A stretch of DNA of 25,525 nucleotides, taken from a virus. Shown in pieces: positions 6,188-14,115 of the stretch. The notes beneath the pieces were generated by a model. It had not been told where the DNA came from and did not search any database. It saw only the letters and a list, made by a program, of their open reading frames with translations. The position numbers and the translations under genes were made by a program. The DNA lies in IMG/VR virus record IMGVR_UViG_3300042914_001627, positions 1 through 25,525 of that record; one strand, 5' to 3'. How positions within the stretch are numbered: position 1 is the first letter of the stretch; the number at the start of each line of letters is the position of its first letter.

Positions 6188-6726
6188 TTTAATCGGTTAT
6201 GTTTATATGAATCACTAATTAAGAAACTACTTTTTCCGTACGGATTACGATCGGGAGAAATGTCGTTATTGGTGTTGGATGTGTATTCGGGAAACAAAGT
6301 GCTATTATAACAAAGATATTGCACCAAACGATTGGTATAATAACGAGCATTATCACGCGCAGCTTCCTTCAATGATTCCATTTCGCCTTTTGTAACTGGC
6401 GTTGTGTCCTCACTTTGTCGGCTAACTAAATTACCATTGTCGTGCTTATACAATAACGATGGGTAAAGTTCAACCATTGTCCACCATAACAACGCTTTCA
6501 GCACGTAATCATTCAATAAAGTTTCGTAATCACCTGCCAAAGTTCCACCACTTACATCGGATTTAATTTTGTTCATCAAATCAGTTCCCAAATAATTCGT
6601 TATTTGCTTATCCTGTGCCAAATAAATGGCAGGTCGGATAATGTTTGGATCAACCGCGTCAGTGATTGCGGTGTACTTCTTTAAATAATCTTCAGTGATT
6701 AAAAGTATTTCGGGTTGTATTGCCAT
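6151..6726 (-). CDS. Head-tail connector candidate (191 aa)
   Basis: A helical protein starting MAIQPEILLITEDYLKKYTAI, with YLAQDKQITNYLGTDLMNKI and a middle block LNDYVLKALLWWTMVELYPSLL. The pattern of an N-terminal 'edylkkyt' segment, a region listing positions along a lattice and the central ALLWWT helix resembles head-tail connector-like proteins found next to the portal in Bacteroidetes phages (DUF6712-like by memory). Its start lies 11 bases after the portal-fusion stop. It probably forms the ring between portal and tail. The C-terminal third (YTSNTNNDISPDRNPYG) is Asn and Pro rich and likely extended. Confidence 0.7.
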   Translation of the reverse strand: MAIQPEILLITEDYLKKYTAITDAVDPNIIRPAIYLAQDKQITNYLGTDLMNKIKSDVSGGTLAGDYETLLNDYVLKALLWWTMVELYPSLLYKHDNGNLVSRQSEDTTPVTKGEMESLKEAARDNARYYTNRLVQYLCYNSTLFPEYTSNTNNDISPDRNPYGKSSFLISDSYKHNRLKWTIKDFLPPSY

Positions 6727-6737
6727 TTTCTTTAATT

Positions 6738-8867
6738 TTATTTGATTCCAAATCGGGGATTATCAGGTAGAAATCCATTGTAAGGCATATCAATTGGGCG
6801 CGTTTCTACCAAGTAATTGTTGCGCACTTTGTAACCTGCTTTCTCTGCCATACTCCACGCTTTTTTTCTTGCGTTTGGATTGTTTAAATCAAGTCCAAAT
6901 CCCTTCGCGCTAATGTACAATTCTTTTCTGAAGATATGGCCACAATTACCCCCCCCTTTGAATAACCAGACCGAATAGGTGTCAGCCCCATACGGGCCCC
7001 AACCTGGATTAACTGCCTTGTTATTGAGTGCCATTATATCTTCCTTTCTATATAGCTTATCCGCACTAATCATCTTACGGCAAAATGGCCTTGATGATGC
7101 AGTAATGCGGCCGCTATAACGATAACGCACGTAGTACGTCTTGCCATCTATCACTTTGTCCTGCTCACTCGTTGCGTTTGGTTTAGCAGTTCCTGTGCTT
7201 ACCGCTTGTTCGATGGGTGTAATATCAAAAATATGTGCGAGTGCTTCATTCTCAATATCGTCATTTTCGTAATCGACATCGTAACTATCAATTAAAATCC
7301 AATCTTCATTTGGTTCTTCGCCTAACGCAATCAAATCTTCAGCGATGTCATCTAAATTTACTTCCTCGCGTTCAATGATTCTCTTTGCCCAATCGCGCCC
7401 TGCATCACCACCCCACAATTGCCAAGCGATACGACCTGCGGAAGGAAATCCTTCTTCACCATCGTTCCATCCAGTTGCTTCTTTGTCGACTTCGTGCCTT
7501 GCGAAATAAGAGTTCATTCGCTTCACGGTGTCAAATGACAAATTACGTTTGTTGCTTATATCACGCGCACGCGCTACACCTACCTCCGTTCCACCTCTAC
7601 CAAATTCCTCTCGCCACTTTAAACCAAGTTCAGCTTCTGCGGCCATTTCGTTTGTTGGCTCATAGCTTTCATCGACTTGAGAAATGCTTTCGTGTTCGCA
7701 CTTAACTTTTTTTTTTTGCTCTATTTGAGTGGTGGGAGTAGTATTGGCAGGCGGTGAATAAATCAAATCGTTCTGCGTGATTTGAACCGTTGCATTTATT
7801 GCAACAACTGAAAACAAATATTCGATGCTATCAGTAATCATTCGTTGAAATGGTTCAATTACTTGTTTGGTGAAAATCCACATCGCTTGTTTCATTTCAT
7901 CGGTATTTGAACCTAATCCACCACCATCACGAATACCGAAAAGTAATGGACTTGTAACGCGGTGAGAAATCAATATTTGTTTGGTGCTTTCTTCACTTAA
8001 AAATTCATATTGCTTATCTGCATCCGAAATAGGAAATGAAGTGAACTCTACACCCCGATCTCTATCTTCATTGAAAAATGTTAAAACCTTCCCTGCATTC
8101 TCCGCTCCTTGTATAGCTTGTTGCAATTGGTTCTTAATCATTCGTTGTTCTTCGAGTGATGGAATGCCATTGTTAAACGAAGTAATCAATGAAGGAAAAA
8201 AGCCGTTTAATATATTATTAACGTGATACTCGCTAATCTGACGCGTTAACTCTATGTAATTTACACCACCTATATAATCGGGTTTAGGATAATACTCACT
8301 ACCCGGTACAATCGAATGAACGAACATTACTTGTTTTGGATATTCATCTTTGTAATCGGGGTTGAACATCGGAATATATGCAGGTGTGTTCTTCTTTTTG
8401 CGCGTGTCGTTCCAATCACGCGAGTAGTAAATACCACTCACATCGTCATTATCATCGCTCACGCATAAACGACAATTCTCAAAAGGTAAATGATTAATTT
8501 GTGCAATGGTGCTTCTATCCATCGACCAAATGATTTCCCAATAAAAACCACCGTGCAACTTCAAATCGAGCGCGGTGCTGTGTCTTATCTTATCTAATTG
8601 TAATCGTGTGATTTCATTCGATGCTTCTGCGCTACTTGACACGAATGATTGTCCTGCAATCATAAACGCAATCGAGTTTACAATGCTTCCGTGAACTGGA
8701 GATTCGTTGTATAGTTCGATGATGTAATTTGGAAATGTATTCCCATCCCCATAACTCACAAATCCCTTCCTATCTTCAACTTCAATAGGTTGAATCTTCA
8801 CATACTTTGATAGTTCAACTTGCGTTGCTCCTATGCGTTGTTTTATTTCGTCAACTATATTAGGCAT
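6738..8867 (-). CDS. Portal protein fused to a GRGGTEVGVAR domain and a MuF-like domain
   Basis: The 709-residue protein has three parts. Residues 1 to about 380 look like a portal: early FPNYIIELYNESPVHGSIV, a central FPSLITSFNNG, and ISHRVTSPLLFGIRDGGGLG (300-319), typical of portal clip and stem regions. Residues about 408-500 carry GLKWREEFGRGGTEVGVARA and YFARHEVDK...PSAGRIAWQLWGGDAG, a module I know from phage head proteins but cannot name. Residues about 577-655 (RPFCRKM, YRKEDIMALNN, GGGNCGH) look like the Cys/His core of a MuF-type head-morphogenesis domain. An A11 tract codes residues 384-387 exactly between part one and part two. It overlaps the upstream gene by 8 bases. Confidence 0.85.
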   Translation of the reverse strand: MPNIVDEIKQRIGATQVELSKYVKIQPIEVEDRKGFVSYGDGNTFPNYIIELYNESPVHGSIVNSIAFMIAGQSFVSSSAEASNEITRLQLDKIRHSTALDLKLHGGFYWEIIWSMDRSTIAQINHLPFENCRLCVSDDNDDVSGIYYSRDWNDTRKKKNTPAYIPMFNPDYKDEYPKQVMFVHSIVPGSEYYPKPDYIGGVNYIELTRQISEYHVNNILNGFFPSLITSFNNGIPSLEEQRMIKNQLQQAIQGAENAGKVLTFFNEDRDRGVEFTSFPISDADKQYEFLSEESTKQILISHRVTSPLLFGIRDGGGLGSNTDEMKQAMWIFTKQVIEPFQRMITDSIEYLFSVVAINATVQITQNDLIYSPPANTTPTTQIEQKKKVKCEHESISQVDESYEPTNEMAAEAELGLKWREEFGRGGTEVGVARARDISNKRNLSFDTVKRMNSYFARHEVDKEATGWNDGEEGFPSAGRIAWQLWGGDAGRDWAKRIIEREEVNLDDIAEDLIALGEEPNEDWILIDSYDVDYENDDIENEALAHIFDITPIEQAVSTGTAKPNATSEQDKVIDGKTYYVRYRYSGRITASSRPFCRKMISADKLYRKEDIMALNNKAVNPGWGPYGADTYSVWLFKGGGNCGHIFRKELYISAKGFGLDLNNPNARKKAWSMAEKAGYKVRNNYLVETRPIDMPYNGFLPDNPRFGIK
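7707..7717 (-). promoter_or_regulatory. A11 slippage-prone tract at the portal domain boundary
   Basis: On the coding strand this reads CAA AAA AAA AAA GTT, eleven A in a row. One inserted base gives an immediate stop (AGT TAA); one deleted base, or -1 frameshifting, gives 24 codons and then a stop. It may let RNA polymerase or ribosomes make a free portal of about 390 residues, or it may mark a sequencing homopolymer error. Confidence 0.5.
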
Positions 8868-9267
8868 TGTATTCGATGTCTGAAGGTATTGTTAATGTTG
8901 GTTGGTCGTAGTAGTTAATGAGCGAAGAAAATTCAATAAAACCTCTTTCAATTTCACCGACCACCACAGCATCAGCAGGATCCAAGTTAGTATTTGAATT
9001 TTGACCGTAAACAATATAATTCCAACGGCCACCGTGATTGATGAGAATCGATGCATTAGTTGGATCATTAAAGTTCGTACTAATGCCCAAAGTGGTAATC
9101 CTTTCATTCTCGGTAATAATCGTTGGAATCACATATAACAATTCCGAAGTTAATTCATTTTGCAACACCAACAAATAATCGGTGTAAGTTGTTGAAAAAA
9201 GTAAACTCCCCTGCTTTAATGAGAGCAGGAGAGTTTGAGATGCAGTATTTGATTGCAGGTAATTCAC
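8860..9267 (-). CDS. Conserved structural protein of Bacteroidetes phages, function unknown (135 aa)
   Basis: Beta-rich protein with QTLLLSLKQGSLLFSTTYTDY near the start, then ENERITTLGISTNFNDPTN and YIVYGQNSNTNLDPADAVVVGEIERG. I recognise the TDYLL...NDPTN...YGQNS--NLDP style from Bacteroidetes phage gene clusters, where it lies between the tail-tube and portal genes, but know no experiment. It starts 10 bases after the preceding stop and ends 8 bases into the portal gene. Codons 11-25 contain a terminator-shaped hairpin followed by six U on the coding strand (9195-9236), which is unusual inside a gene. Confidence 0.8.
   Translation of the reverse strand: MNYLQSNTASQTLLLSLKQGSLLFSTTYTDYLLVLQNELTSELLYVIPTIITENERITTLGISTNFNDPTNASILINHGGRWNYIVYGQNSNTNLDPADAVVVGEIERGFIEFSSLINYYDQPTLTIPSDIEYNA
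9195..9236 (-). terminator. Terminator-shaped hairpin inside codons 11-25 of a structural gene
   Basis: On the - strand RNA, 9236-9224 pairs with 9215-9203 in 13 consecutive base pairs (one U-G), with an 8-base loop, then AC and six U (9200-9195). The single non-Watson-Crick position is a wobble only in the - strand RNA (C-A on the other strand), which supports a role in the sense transcript. Confidence 0.6.
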
Positions 9268-9277
9268 TGCAATTAGA

Positions 9278-9823
9278 TTAAATTGTTGGAGCTACAACGG
9301 TAATTGAAGCAAAGTTATCAAATGGAGTAGTAGTAAACGATTCCAAACGATATGCTTTATTCGCTTCATCTGCGGTAAATGTAATGGTGTAACCATTCAT
9401 ATCACCTTTGGCTGTTCCTGTCATTGTTGACGCTGCGGTTACTTCCGCTCCATCAACCTTACCAACCATCCAAATATTGTTATTGTTATCTTGTACGAAA
9501 ACAACCAAACGATTTTTAGCAATTAACTCTAATTGCTTTCTTCTCGCTGCGCTCAACTTATGGAATGATACGGTAACGGTTTGAGTGTAGAAAATTGTTC
9601 CATTCTCAACACTGGATGACACTTCTTCGGTGAAGCTACCTGTTGATTTTGGAAGTGTGTATTGATAGATAGATGCGGTTGGCAATCCATCTATTTCTTG
9701 ACTTGTTCCATCGACTGTAACTCCAGTCAAAAAGTCCTCACGCTGTTGAATGAAAATGGCTTTAATTCCACCAATTCCATCCTTACATTGTAGCGTAAAT
9801 CCTGCGGTTAATTCACAACTCAT
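9278..9823 (-). CDS. Tail tube (major tail) protein candidate
   Basis: The 181-residue, beta-rich protein starts MSCELTAGFTLQCKDGIGGI, then IKAIFIQQRED, and later has TVTVSFHKLSAARRKQLELI, LVVFVQDNNNNIWMVGKVDGAE and GYTITFTADEANKAYRLESF. The 'gGIK-I-i' start, the central 'R-QL-lia' helix and the closing 'ytitF-a-E--ka--L' strand fit tube-fold proteins seen in Bacteroidetes siphophages. It follows the capsid gene and a hairpin, consistent with high expression. It lies head-side of the portal rather than beside the tape measure, so a head-decoration role is an alternative. Confidence 0.65.
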   Translation of the reverse strand: MSCELTAGFTLQCKDGIGGIKAIFIQQREDFLTGVTVDGTSQEIDGLPTASIYQYTLPKSTGSFTEEVSSSVENGTIFYTQTVTVSFHKLSAARRKQLELIAKNRLVVFVQDNNNNIWMVGKVDGAEVTAASTMTGTAKGDMNGYTITFTADEANKAYRLESFTTTPFDNFASITVVAPTI

Positions 9824-9848
9824 AATTTATATTTTTATTTTAATAAAT

Positions 9849-9874
9849 AGGGGAGCAGCCGTAACCACTCCCCT
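9849..9874 (-). terminator. Hairpin after the major capsid gene (partial terminator)
   Basis: AGGGGAG (9849-9855) and CTCCCCT (9868-9874) form a 7-bp G+C-rich stem with a 12-base loop. In the - direction it is followed by ATTTATT, a weak U-rich tail. It starts 18 bases after the capsid stop and could protect or terminate the capsid message. Confidence 0.6.
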
Positions 9875-9891
9875 TTTATATGTGGTTAATA

Positions 9892-10809
9892 TTAGTTATG
9901 TCCGATTACGCAGTCAGTAATAATACCAACTTGTACTCCAGTGCGGAAACGCATTGCCATTCTTACGTTATCAGAAGCATCAGTCAAAGACATATCAACT
10001 ACTTTCACTTCAGCGAAATCAGAGTTAGCATCAACACCAACAAACAAGTTAGATGGTTGAGCGGCTATGATTGTTCCTGTGCTTATACCGGGACAAACAT
10101 AAATGTCATATCCATTGAATTGCAAGTTAAACTCATCCGCAGCTTGATACATTTGCATATAACCCAAAGCTGTAATCGCTTGACGATAGTATTGAGCAGT
10201 TGCACGATTCACATACAATTTAGTATCAGGACTTCCAATCAAAGCGGCAGGAAGTGCATTGATAACTGCATTCATATTTGCGATAACAGTTGATGCATCC
10301 AAAGTAGCTGCCCAAGTTTGATCAGCAGAACCACTTAAACCAGCTTTCAATTTCTTTTCGAATCCATCAAATGAAGTGTAAGTTCCTGCGGTATCACCTT
10401 GCCAAATTGTGTATTCAATAGTTTCACCAACTTTAGCGGCAGCGTAACCAATCAAAAAGTCAACAAAATTTGAAGGAACTACATCGTTAATAAATCCACG
10501 TCCAGTTTGAGCAGCTTCCCAATCTTGAGCAAATTCTTTTTTACACAATTCAAGGTTAGTCATTAAATCAGTAACAGTTAACACGCTTTCGGTTAATGTC
10601 AATGAACCTTGTTGAGTAAAATCACAAGCGGCAGCTTGTACCAATGAAGCTGAATTAGCCAACTTCTTTAAAACCGCTTTGTATTTTACACCCTCTTTAA
10701 GAGTAACATATCCTTTCGCCAAAGTGTCTCCCGACAAAATAGCAGCGTTGATATATGGTAACGCTAACTCACCTGCGTAGGTGCTTGTAATGGTTAATGA
10801 ATCAGCCAT
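9892..10809 (-). CDS. Major capsid protein
   Basis: The 305-residue protein has the size, composition (Ala, Thr, Val and Asp rich, few Cys) and place of an HK97-fold capsid protein. It lies directly after a scaffold-like gene and the prohead protease and before the tail-tube candidate. It starts MADSLTITSTYAGELALPYI; the first half has SASLVQAAACDFTQQGSLTLT and the second LYVNRATAQYYRQAITALGYM followed by NGYDIYVCPGI, a pattern seen in the A-domain of several capsid proteins. The last part (DNVRMAMRFRTGVQVGIITD) resembles the usual closing strand of the P-domain. A hairpin follows the stop. A decoration protein is unlikely at this size and place. Confidence 0.85.
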   Translation of the reverse strand: MADSLTITSTYAGELALPYINAAILSGDTLAKGYVTLKEGVKYKAVLKKLANSASLVQAAACDFTQQGSLTLTESVLTVTDLMTNLELCKKEFAQDWEAAQTGRGFINDVVPSNFVDFLIGYAAAKVGETIEYTIWQGDTAGTYTSFDGFEKKLKAGLSGSADQTWAATLDASTVIANMNAVINALPAALIGSPDTKLYVNRATAQYYRQAITALGYMQMYQAADEFNLQFNGYDIYVCPGISTGTIIAAQPSNLFVGVDANSDFAEVKVVDMSLTDASDNVRMAMRFRTGVQVGIITDCVIGHN

Positions 10810-10826
10810 TTTCTTTTTTTATTTAA

Positions 10827-11408
10827 TTATTTATATTTATTTATTATCGAAAAGATTCTATTTTTAGAATCCATCTTTGACAAGTTGATTGGAGCAGATG
10901 CAGCAGGAGCATTCACTTTCTTCACGCTCTCCGTTGCAGGTTGTTTGCTCATCTTTTCTACTTGTGCAGATAGTTGCGCTTTCTCGCTATTCAACGCATT
11001 TATGCGGCTTTCGAATTGCTCAATTAACGCGTTAATAGTGGACTCAAATTCCTCTTTGCTCACACCATCAAAAGCGGCTTGTTCTTCTTTGGCCACTTCT
11101 TCGGATTCCATTTCGGGTTCCAAGATTTCAGTAACCACACCACCAACGGTTACGATGTACTTGCCTTCGGCAGTTTCGTGCTTACCATCAGGAGCAGGAA
11201 CTTCATTACCTTCAGCGTCCTTTACAAATAGTGGACTACCAACGGCAATCATTTCATCGGGTGAACTGACTTCAGTTCCATCTTTAAGAATTGCAACTGC
11301 AAAACGTACTGGAGTAGCCGCTTCGATTTCGCCTTCAGCACTTAATTTAATGCCAAATGACTTCAAACGATCTGCGTACTTACTCACGATTTCATTTACT
11401 TTATTCAT
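10827..11408 (-). CDS. Capsid scaffold candidate (193 aa)
   Basis: The first half includes KSFGIKLSAEGEIEAATPVRF and a small beta-rich section; the second half is a predicted long helix or coiled coil (GVSKEEFESTINALIEQFESRINALNSEKAQLSAQVEKM), followed by an Ala/Pro-rich linker and a basic end (KMDSKNRIFSIINKYK). That order (acidic N-part, coiled coil, basic tail binding the capsid) is typical of scaffold proteins and the gene is directly before the capsid gene. I take ATG 11408 rather than an in-frame ATG at 11441, as the residues it adds look like untranslated leader. It follows a terminator, so it may start its own transcript. Confidence 0.75.
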   Translation of the reverse strand: MNKVNEIVSKYADRLKSFGIKLSAEGEIEAATPVRFAVAILKDGTEVSSPDEMIAVGSPLFVKDAEGNEVPAPDGKHETAEGKYIVTVGGVVTEILEPEMESEEVAKEEQAAFDGVSKEEFESTINALIEQFESRINALNSEKAQLSAQVEKMSKQPATESVKKVNAPAASAPINLSKMDSKNRIFSIINKYK

Positions 11409-11509
11409 TGTTAAAATTATTTTCTCGTATATATGTAGCATTAAGCGTAAATTTGTTTTGTAGTTTGATCGTTAGTTTAGTTTTGTTTTAATTTCCTTTG
11501 TACGAAAAA

Positions 11510-11527
11510 CCCCCAAAACGTTGGGGG
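11510..11527 (-). terminator. Bidirectional-looking terminator between protease and scaffold
   Basis: CCCCCAA (11510-11516) and TTGGGGG (11521-11527) form a 7-bp stem with the loop AACG. In the - direction it is followed by five T (11509-11505, the complement of AAAAA); on the + strand a C and five T follow. It lies 29 bases after the protease stop and splits the morphogenesis genes into separate transcription blocks. Confidence 0.8.
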
Positions 11528-11555
11528 CTTTTTGTTTGTCGGGTAATCAACGAAC

Positions 11556-12143
11556 TCACGAGTTTAACTCGGCAGTTAACTCACGCATTATTTTTTCTAT
11601 CTCTTGTTCAGCTAAATATTCATCGCTCAACTCGGTAAAGAATCCTTCTAATGAAAATCCTTTTACATCGCCTTGTTTAATCGATTGCCATACCTCATCA
11701 TTGTCCACCTTCATTCCAATACACCAAGTACCATCGGGAAAATTAAATCCAAAGTTTTGACTTTTATCGTGTTCACCTTCTTTAATCCACGACTCGACAA
11801 CCGTACATCCAGTAATGGGTATCTCGTGTTGAAGATTAGAATTGTGGTGCATATTTCTTTTAAGATATTCCTGCGCTATTTTATTGATAGTTTCTGCGCT
11901 GTATTTAGCGTAATATTCACCACCTGTTGAATCCACTCGATATATCAATTGTTCGGGAAGCATAACCGCACCATACAACATCCTGCGCTCACCTTCGTCA
12001 ACTGCTGCGTGGTTCATTTTCTTTGCTGATTTCAATGCAACAAAATCCACCTCAATGGCAGGTTTGTCAACTAATGAAATACAATTAACACCGAGATAGC
12101 CGCTATCGTCTATGGTGTATTCAATAACTTTAAATTCGCTCAT
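11556..12143 (-). CDS. Prohead protease, XkdF-like (Peptidase S78_2)
   Basis: The 195-residue protein carries the family blocks: LYGAVMLPEQLIYRVDSTGGEYYAKYSAETI (start about 57), LQHEIPITGCTVVESWIKEG with the likely catalytic His106, FNFPDGTWCIGMKVDNDEVW, and KGDVKGFSLEGFF with the likely Ser164. Such enzymes cleave the scaffold and capsid N-terminus in the procapsid. It starts in an ATGA overlap with the tape measure stop. Its gene precedes the scaffold and capsid genes, with a terminator between. The N-terminus VIEYTIDDSGYLGVNCISLVD is also common to the family. Length is normal. Confidence 0.9.
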   Translation of the reverse strand: MSEFKVIEYTIDDSGYLGVNCISLVDKPAIEVDFVALKSAKKMNHAAVDEGERRMLYGAVMLPEQLIYRVDSTGGEYYAKYSAETINKIAQEYLKRNMHHNSNLQHEIPITGCTVVESWIKEGEHDKSQNFGFNFPDGTWCIGMKVDNDEVWQSIKQGDVKGFSLEGFFTELSDEYLAEQEIEKIMRELTAELNS

Positions 12144-13942
12144 TTTATTATTCTTGATTGGTCTTTTATTTTTTCATTCGCTTCTTGTGCTGAACTCACA
12201 TTTGTTGCGAGTACATATGCTTGTAGCGGTTGTGGTTGATTTGTTTGGTTATTGAGAAAAGATAAATCCAACATTGGAGCGGTTGTACTTCCTGCGCCAC
12301 CCGATGCACCTGTTGAGGATGGAGTATTCGATGTTGGACTTGTACTTGAATTAAATTTAGTTGCTGCGATTTTAGCGACATTCGCTGCCGCACTAATTCC
12401 TGTTGCTACCGCTAATGGAATCCTAACAACGGTTGGTAAAGTCAAATCAGCCAATACAGCATTTACCGCTTGGATTCCACCCATTGTGGATTGTGCAATC
12501 ATTAACGCTTTGTTTACCTTAAACGCTTGTTCTGCATTTAACACCCCTGCCGCTTCTAACGCTGAACTCAAATCAGCTAACGCAGTCATTGATGCTGCCG
12601 CTAATTCATATTTTTGCTCTTGCCATTTCTTTTCGTTTTCAGCTTCCGTTTTAATCCTATCCAAAACAGCTTTCTTTTTATCACTTTCAAGAGTGATAAT
12701 TTGCTGATCAATCTCTTGTTTTTTGGCAGCATATTCAATTTCTGCATCTAATCGCGCTTGTGTACCTATCGCGTAAGTATCGATTTGTTCTTGTAATCTT
12801 TGGAGTTCAATTGCTCTTTCTTGTTGAGCAATTTTAATCAATGCATTTATTCGATTTTCATCATTCTTTATTCGCGATGCATAAAACTTTTGTTGATTTA
12901 TGTCTAATTGTGCTTCACTTTCAGCTTGTTTTTTGAGCAATTCATTCTTCTCTTTGCTCAATGCAAGGTCATTCATTTGCTGTTCAGACCTTAATCCTGC
13001 TATTTTAGCACGAACACCATCCGCAGCCGCTAAAGCTTGCGTCAATGCAACCTGATTGTCTATTGTTTGATTGTGTTGATAGGTCGCTTGTGCTGCTGAT
13101 ATTTGTGCATTGGCTGCTGCTAATTCGGCTTTTTCTTGTTTATCGAGAACATTGGCTAATTCATCATTGGCTTTTATCCTATCATCAATGGATTTGCGTT
13201 CATCGTCTCTCGCCTGTCGCAATAATTCCGCACTTCTGTCGTATTGTTCGGCCAATCTTTGCTGTTCAGCCGCAGCGATTTTCGCATTGTTTTGCAAATC
13301 AACTAATGCTTTATTGCTATCAATGGACTTTTGTAAAAACTTTCCAAATGTATCTGCCGCTTCACTCACCGCTTCGCTGACTTTATCAACCGTATTATCA
13401 ACCCCAGTTAATACATCAATACTTTCTTTTCCTGCCTGCTTTAATGTGTCCCAAGATTGAGAAAATTCACCTGCAAAAAATTCAGCAACAGCTTTACCAA
13501 TTAACCCTAATGTTTCTCCCAAAGAAACAAAACGCTCAATTATATTTTCTTTAATGGCATTTCCAAAATCAATTAAAGATTGAACTGGATCATCAAATAT
13601 TGCTTCAAAATATTCAACTACTTTACCTGCATTATTGGTAATGTAATCAAATGCCGCTCTTACCGTATCGGCCAAAACACCAAATGCAACGCTGAAAAAA
13701 TCAACGACCTTTTGATTTTGAGCGATTATATCTTTAACAATATTTAATGCGCCTGCTATGAGAGTAACAACACCAAGTGATTTGGTAATTGTTTCAGCCA
13801 TCTTTTTAAATCCACTACTGGCTTTTTCCGCACTCTTTTTACCTTGTTCACCAATGTTTTTTACCTTATCACCAACTCCATCAACTGCTTTATTTGCTGC
13901 TGACGCATCGACATCTAATTCAACTACATATTTTTTTGCCAT
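12140..13942 (-). CDS. Tape measure protein
   Basis: The 600-residue protein starts MAKKYVVELDVDASAANKAV, typical of tape measures. Hydrophobic stretches follow (about 52-72 and 80-130), and then a long coiled coil (about 205-460) rich in Ala, Glu, Gln and Lys with many AEQQR, RQARDDERK and KKQAESEAQ segments. A second hydrophobic section (about 470-540) and a Ser/Thr/Gly-rich linker complete it. It sets tail length during assembly and probably enters the cell wall with DNA. At the usual rate of about 0.15 nm per residue, 600 residues suggest a tail near 90 nm. It overlaps both neighbours by a single base or ATGA. Confidence 0.9.
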   Translation of the reverse strand: MAKKYVVELDVDASAANKAVDGVGDKVKNIGEQGKKSAEKASSGFKKMAETITKSLGVVTLIAGALNIVKDIIAQNQKVVDFFSVAFGVLADTVRAAFDYITNNAGKVVEYFEAIFDDPVQSLIDFGNAIKENIIERFVSLGETLGLIGKAVAEFFAGEFSQSWDTLKQAGKESIDVLTGVDNTVDKVSEAVSEAADTFGKFLQKSIDSNKALVDLQNNAKIAAAEQQRLAEQYDRSAELLRQARDDERKSIDDRIKANDELANVLDKQEKAELAAANAQISAAQATYQHNQTIDNQVALTQALAAADGVRAKIAGLRSEQQMNDLALSKEKNELLKKQAESEAQLDINQQKFYASRIKNDENRINALIKIAQQERAIELQRLQEQIDTYAIGTQARLDAEIEYAAKKQEIDQQIITLESDKKKAVLDRIKTEAENEKKWQEQKYELAAASMTALADLSSALEAAGVLNAEQAFKVNKALMIAQSTMGGIQAVNAVLADLTLPTVVRIPLAVATGISAAANVAKIAATKFNSSTSPTSNTPSSTGASGGAGSTTAPMLDLSFLNNQTNQPQPLQAYVLATNVSSAQEANEKIKDQSRIIK

Positions 13943-14115
13943 CAGATTAAATTAAAAATGTAAATAGTTCCCAATATCATTGTAGCAATAACGCTCAAAT
14001 TGATAAGCATCGTTAACCAATTGGGTAGATTATTTTTGTTGCTCGGCAGATTTGTACCGTGTCCTAATTCAACTAACTGCTGAATGTTTTTAAATGTCAT
14101 TTGTGGGTTATTCAT
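13942..14115 (-). CDS. Small membrane protein upstream of the tape measure (57 aa)
   Basis: Starts MNNPQMTFKNIQQLVELGHG and ends with one strong hydrophobic helix (about residues 34-56, LTMLINLSVIATMILGTIYI). It overlaps the preceding tail gene by 8 bases and shares one base with the tape measure start, and it fills what would be a 165-base gap. The position between distal-tail and tape measure genes is unusual for a membrane protein. It might aid DNA entry or simply be an accessory gene. I do not recognise the family. Confidence 0.65.
   Translation of the reverse strand: MNNPQMTFKNIQQLVELGHGTNLPSNKNNLPNWLTMLINLSVIATMILGTIYIFNLI

Noticed and set aside
6949-6956. A run of eight G on the coding strand in the MuF-like motif as a second slippage site
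   Set aside because: The phase (AAA GGG GGG GGT) does not fit a clean -1 heptamer, and the run simply encodes the GGG of GGGNC; still a spot to check for sequencing error.
11448-11455. TAAATTTG on the + strand, matching the -7 consensus
   Set aside because: It would read antisense into the protease gene with no + strand gene downstream; probably a chance match in AT-rich leader sequence.
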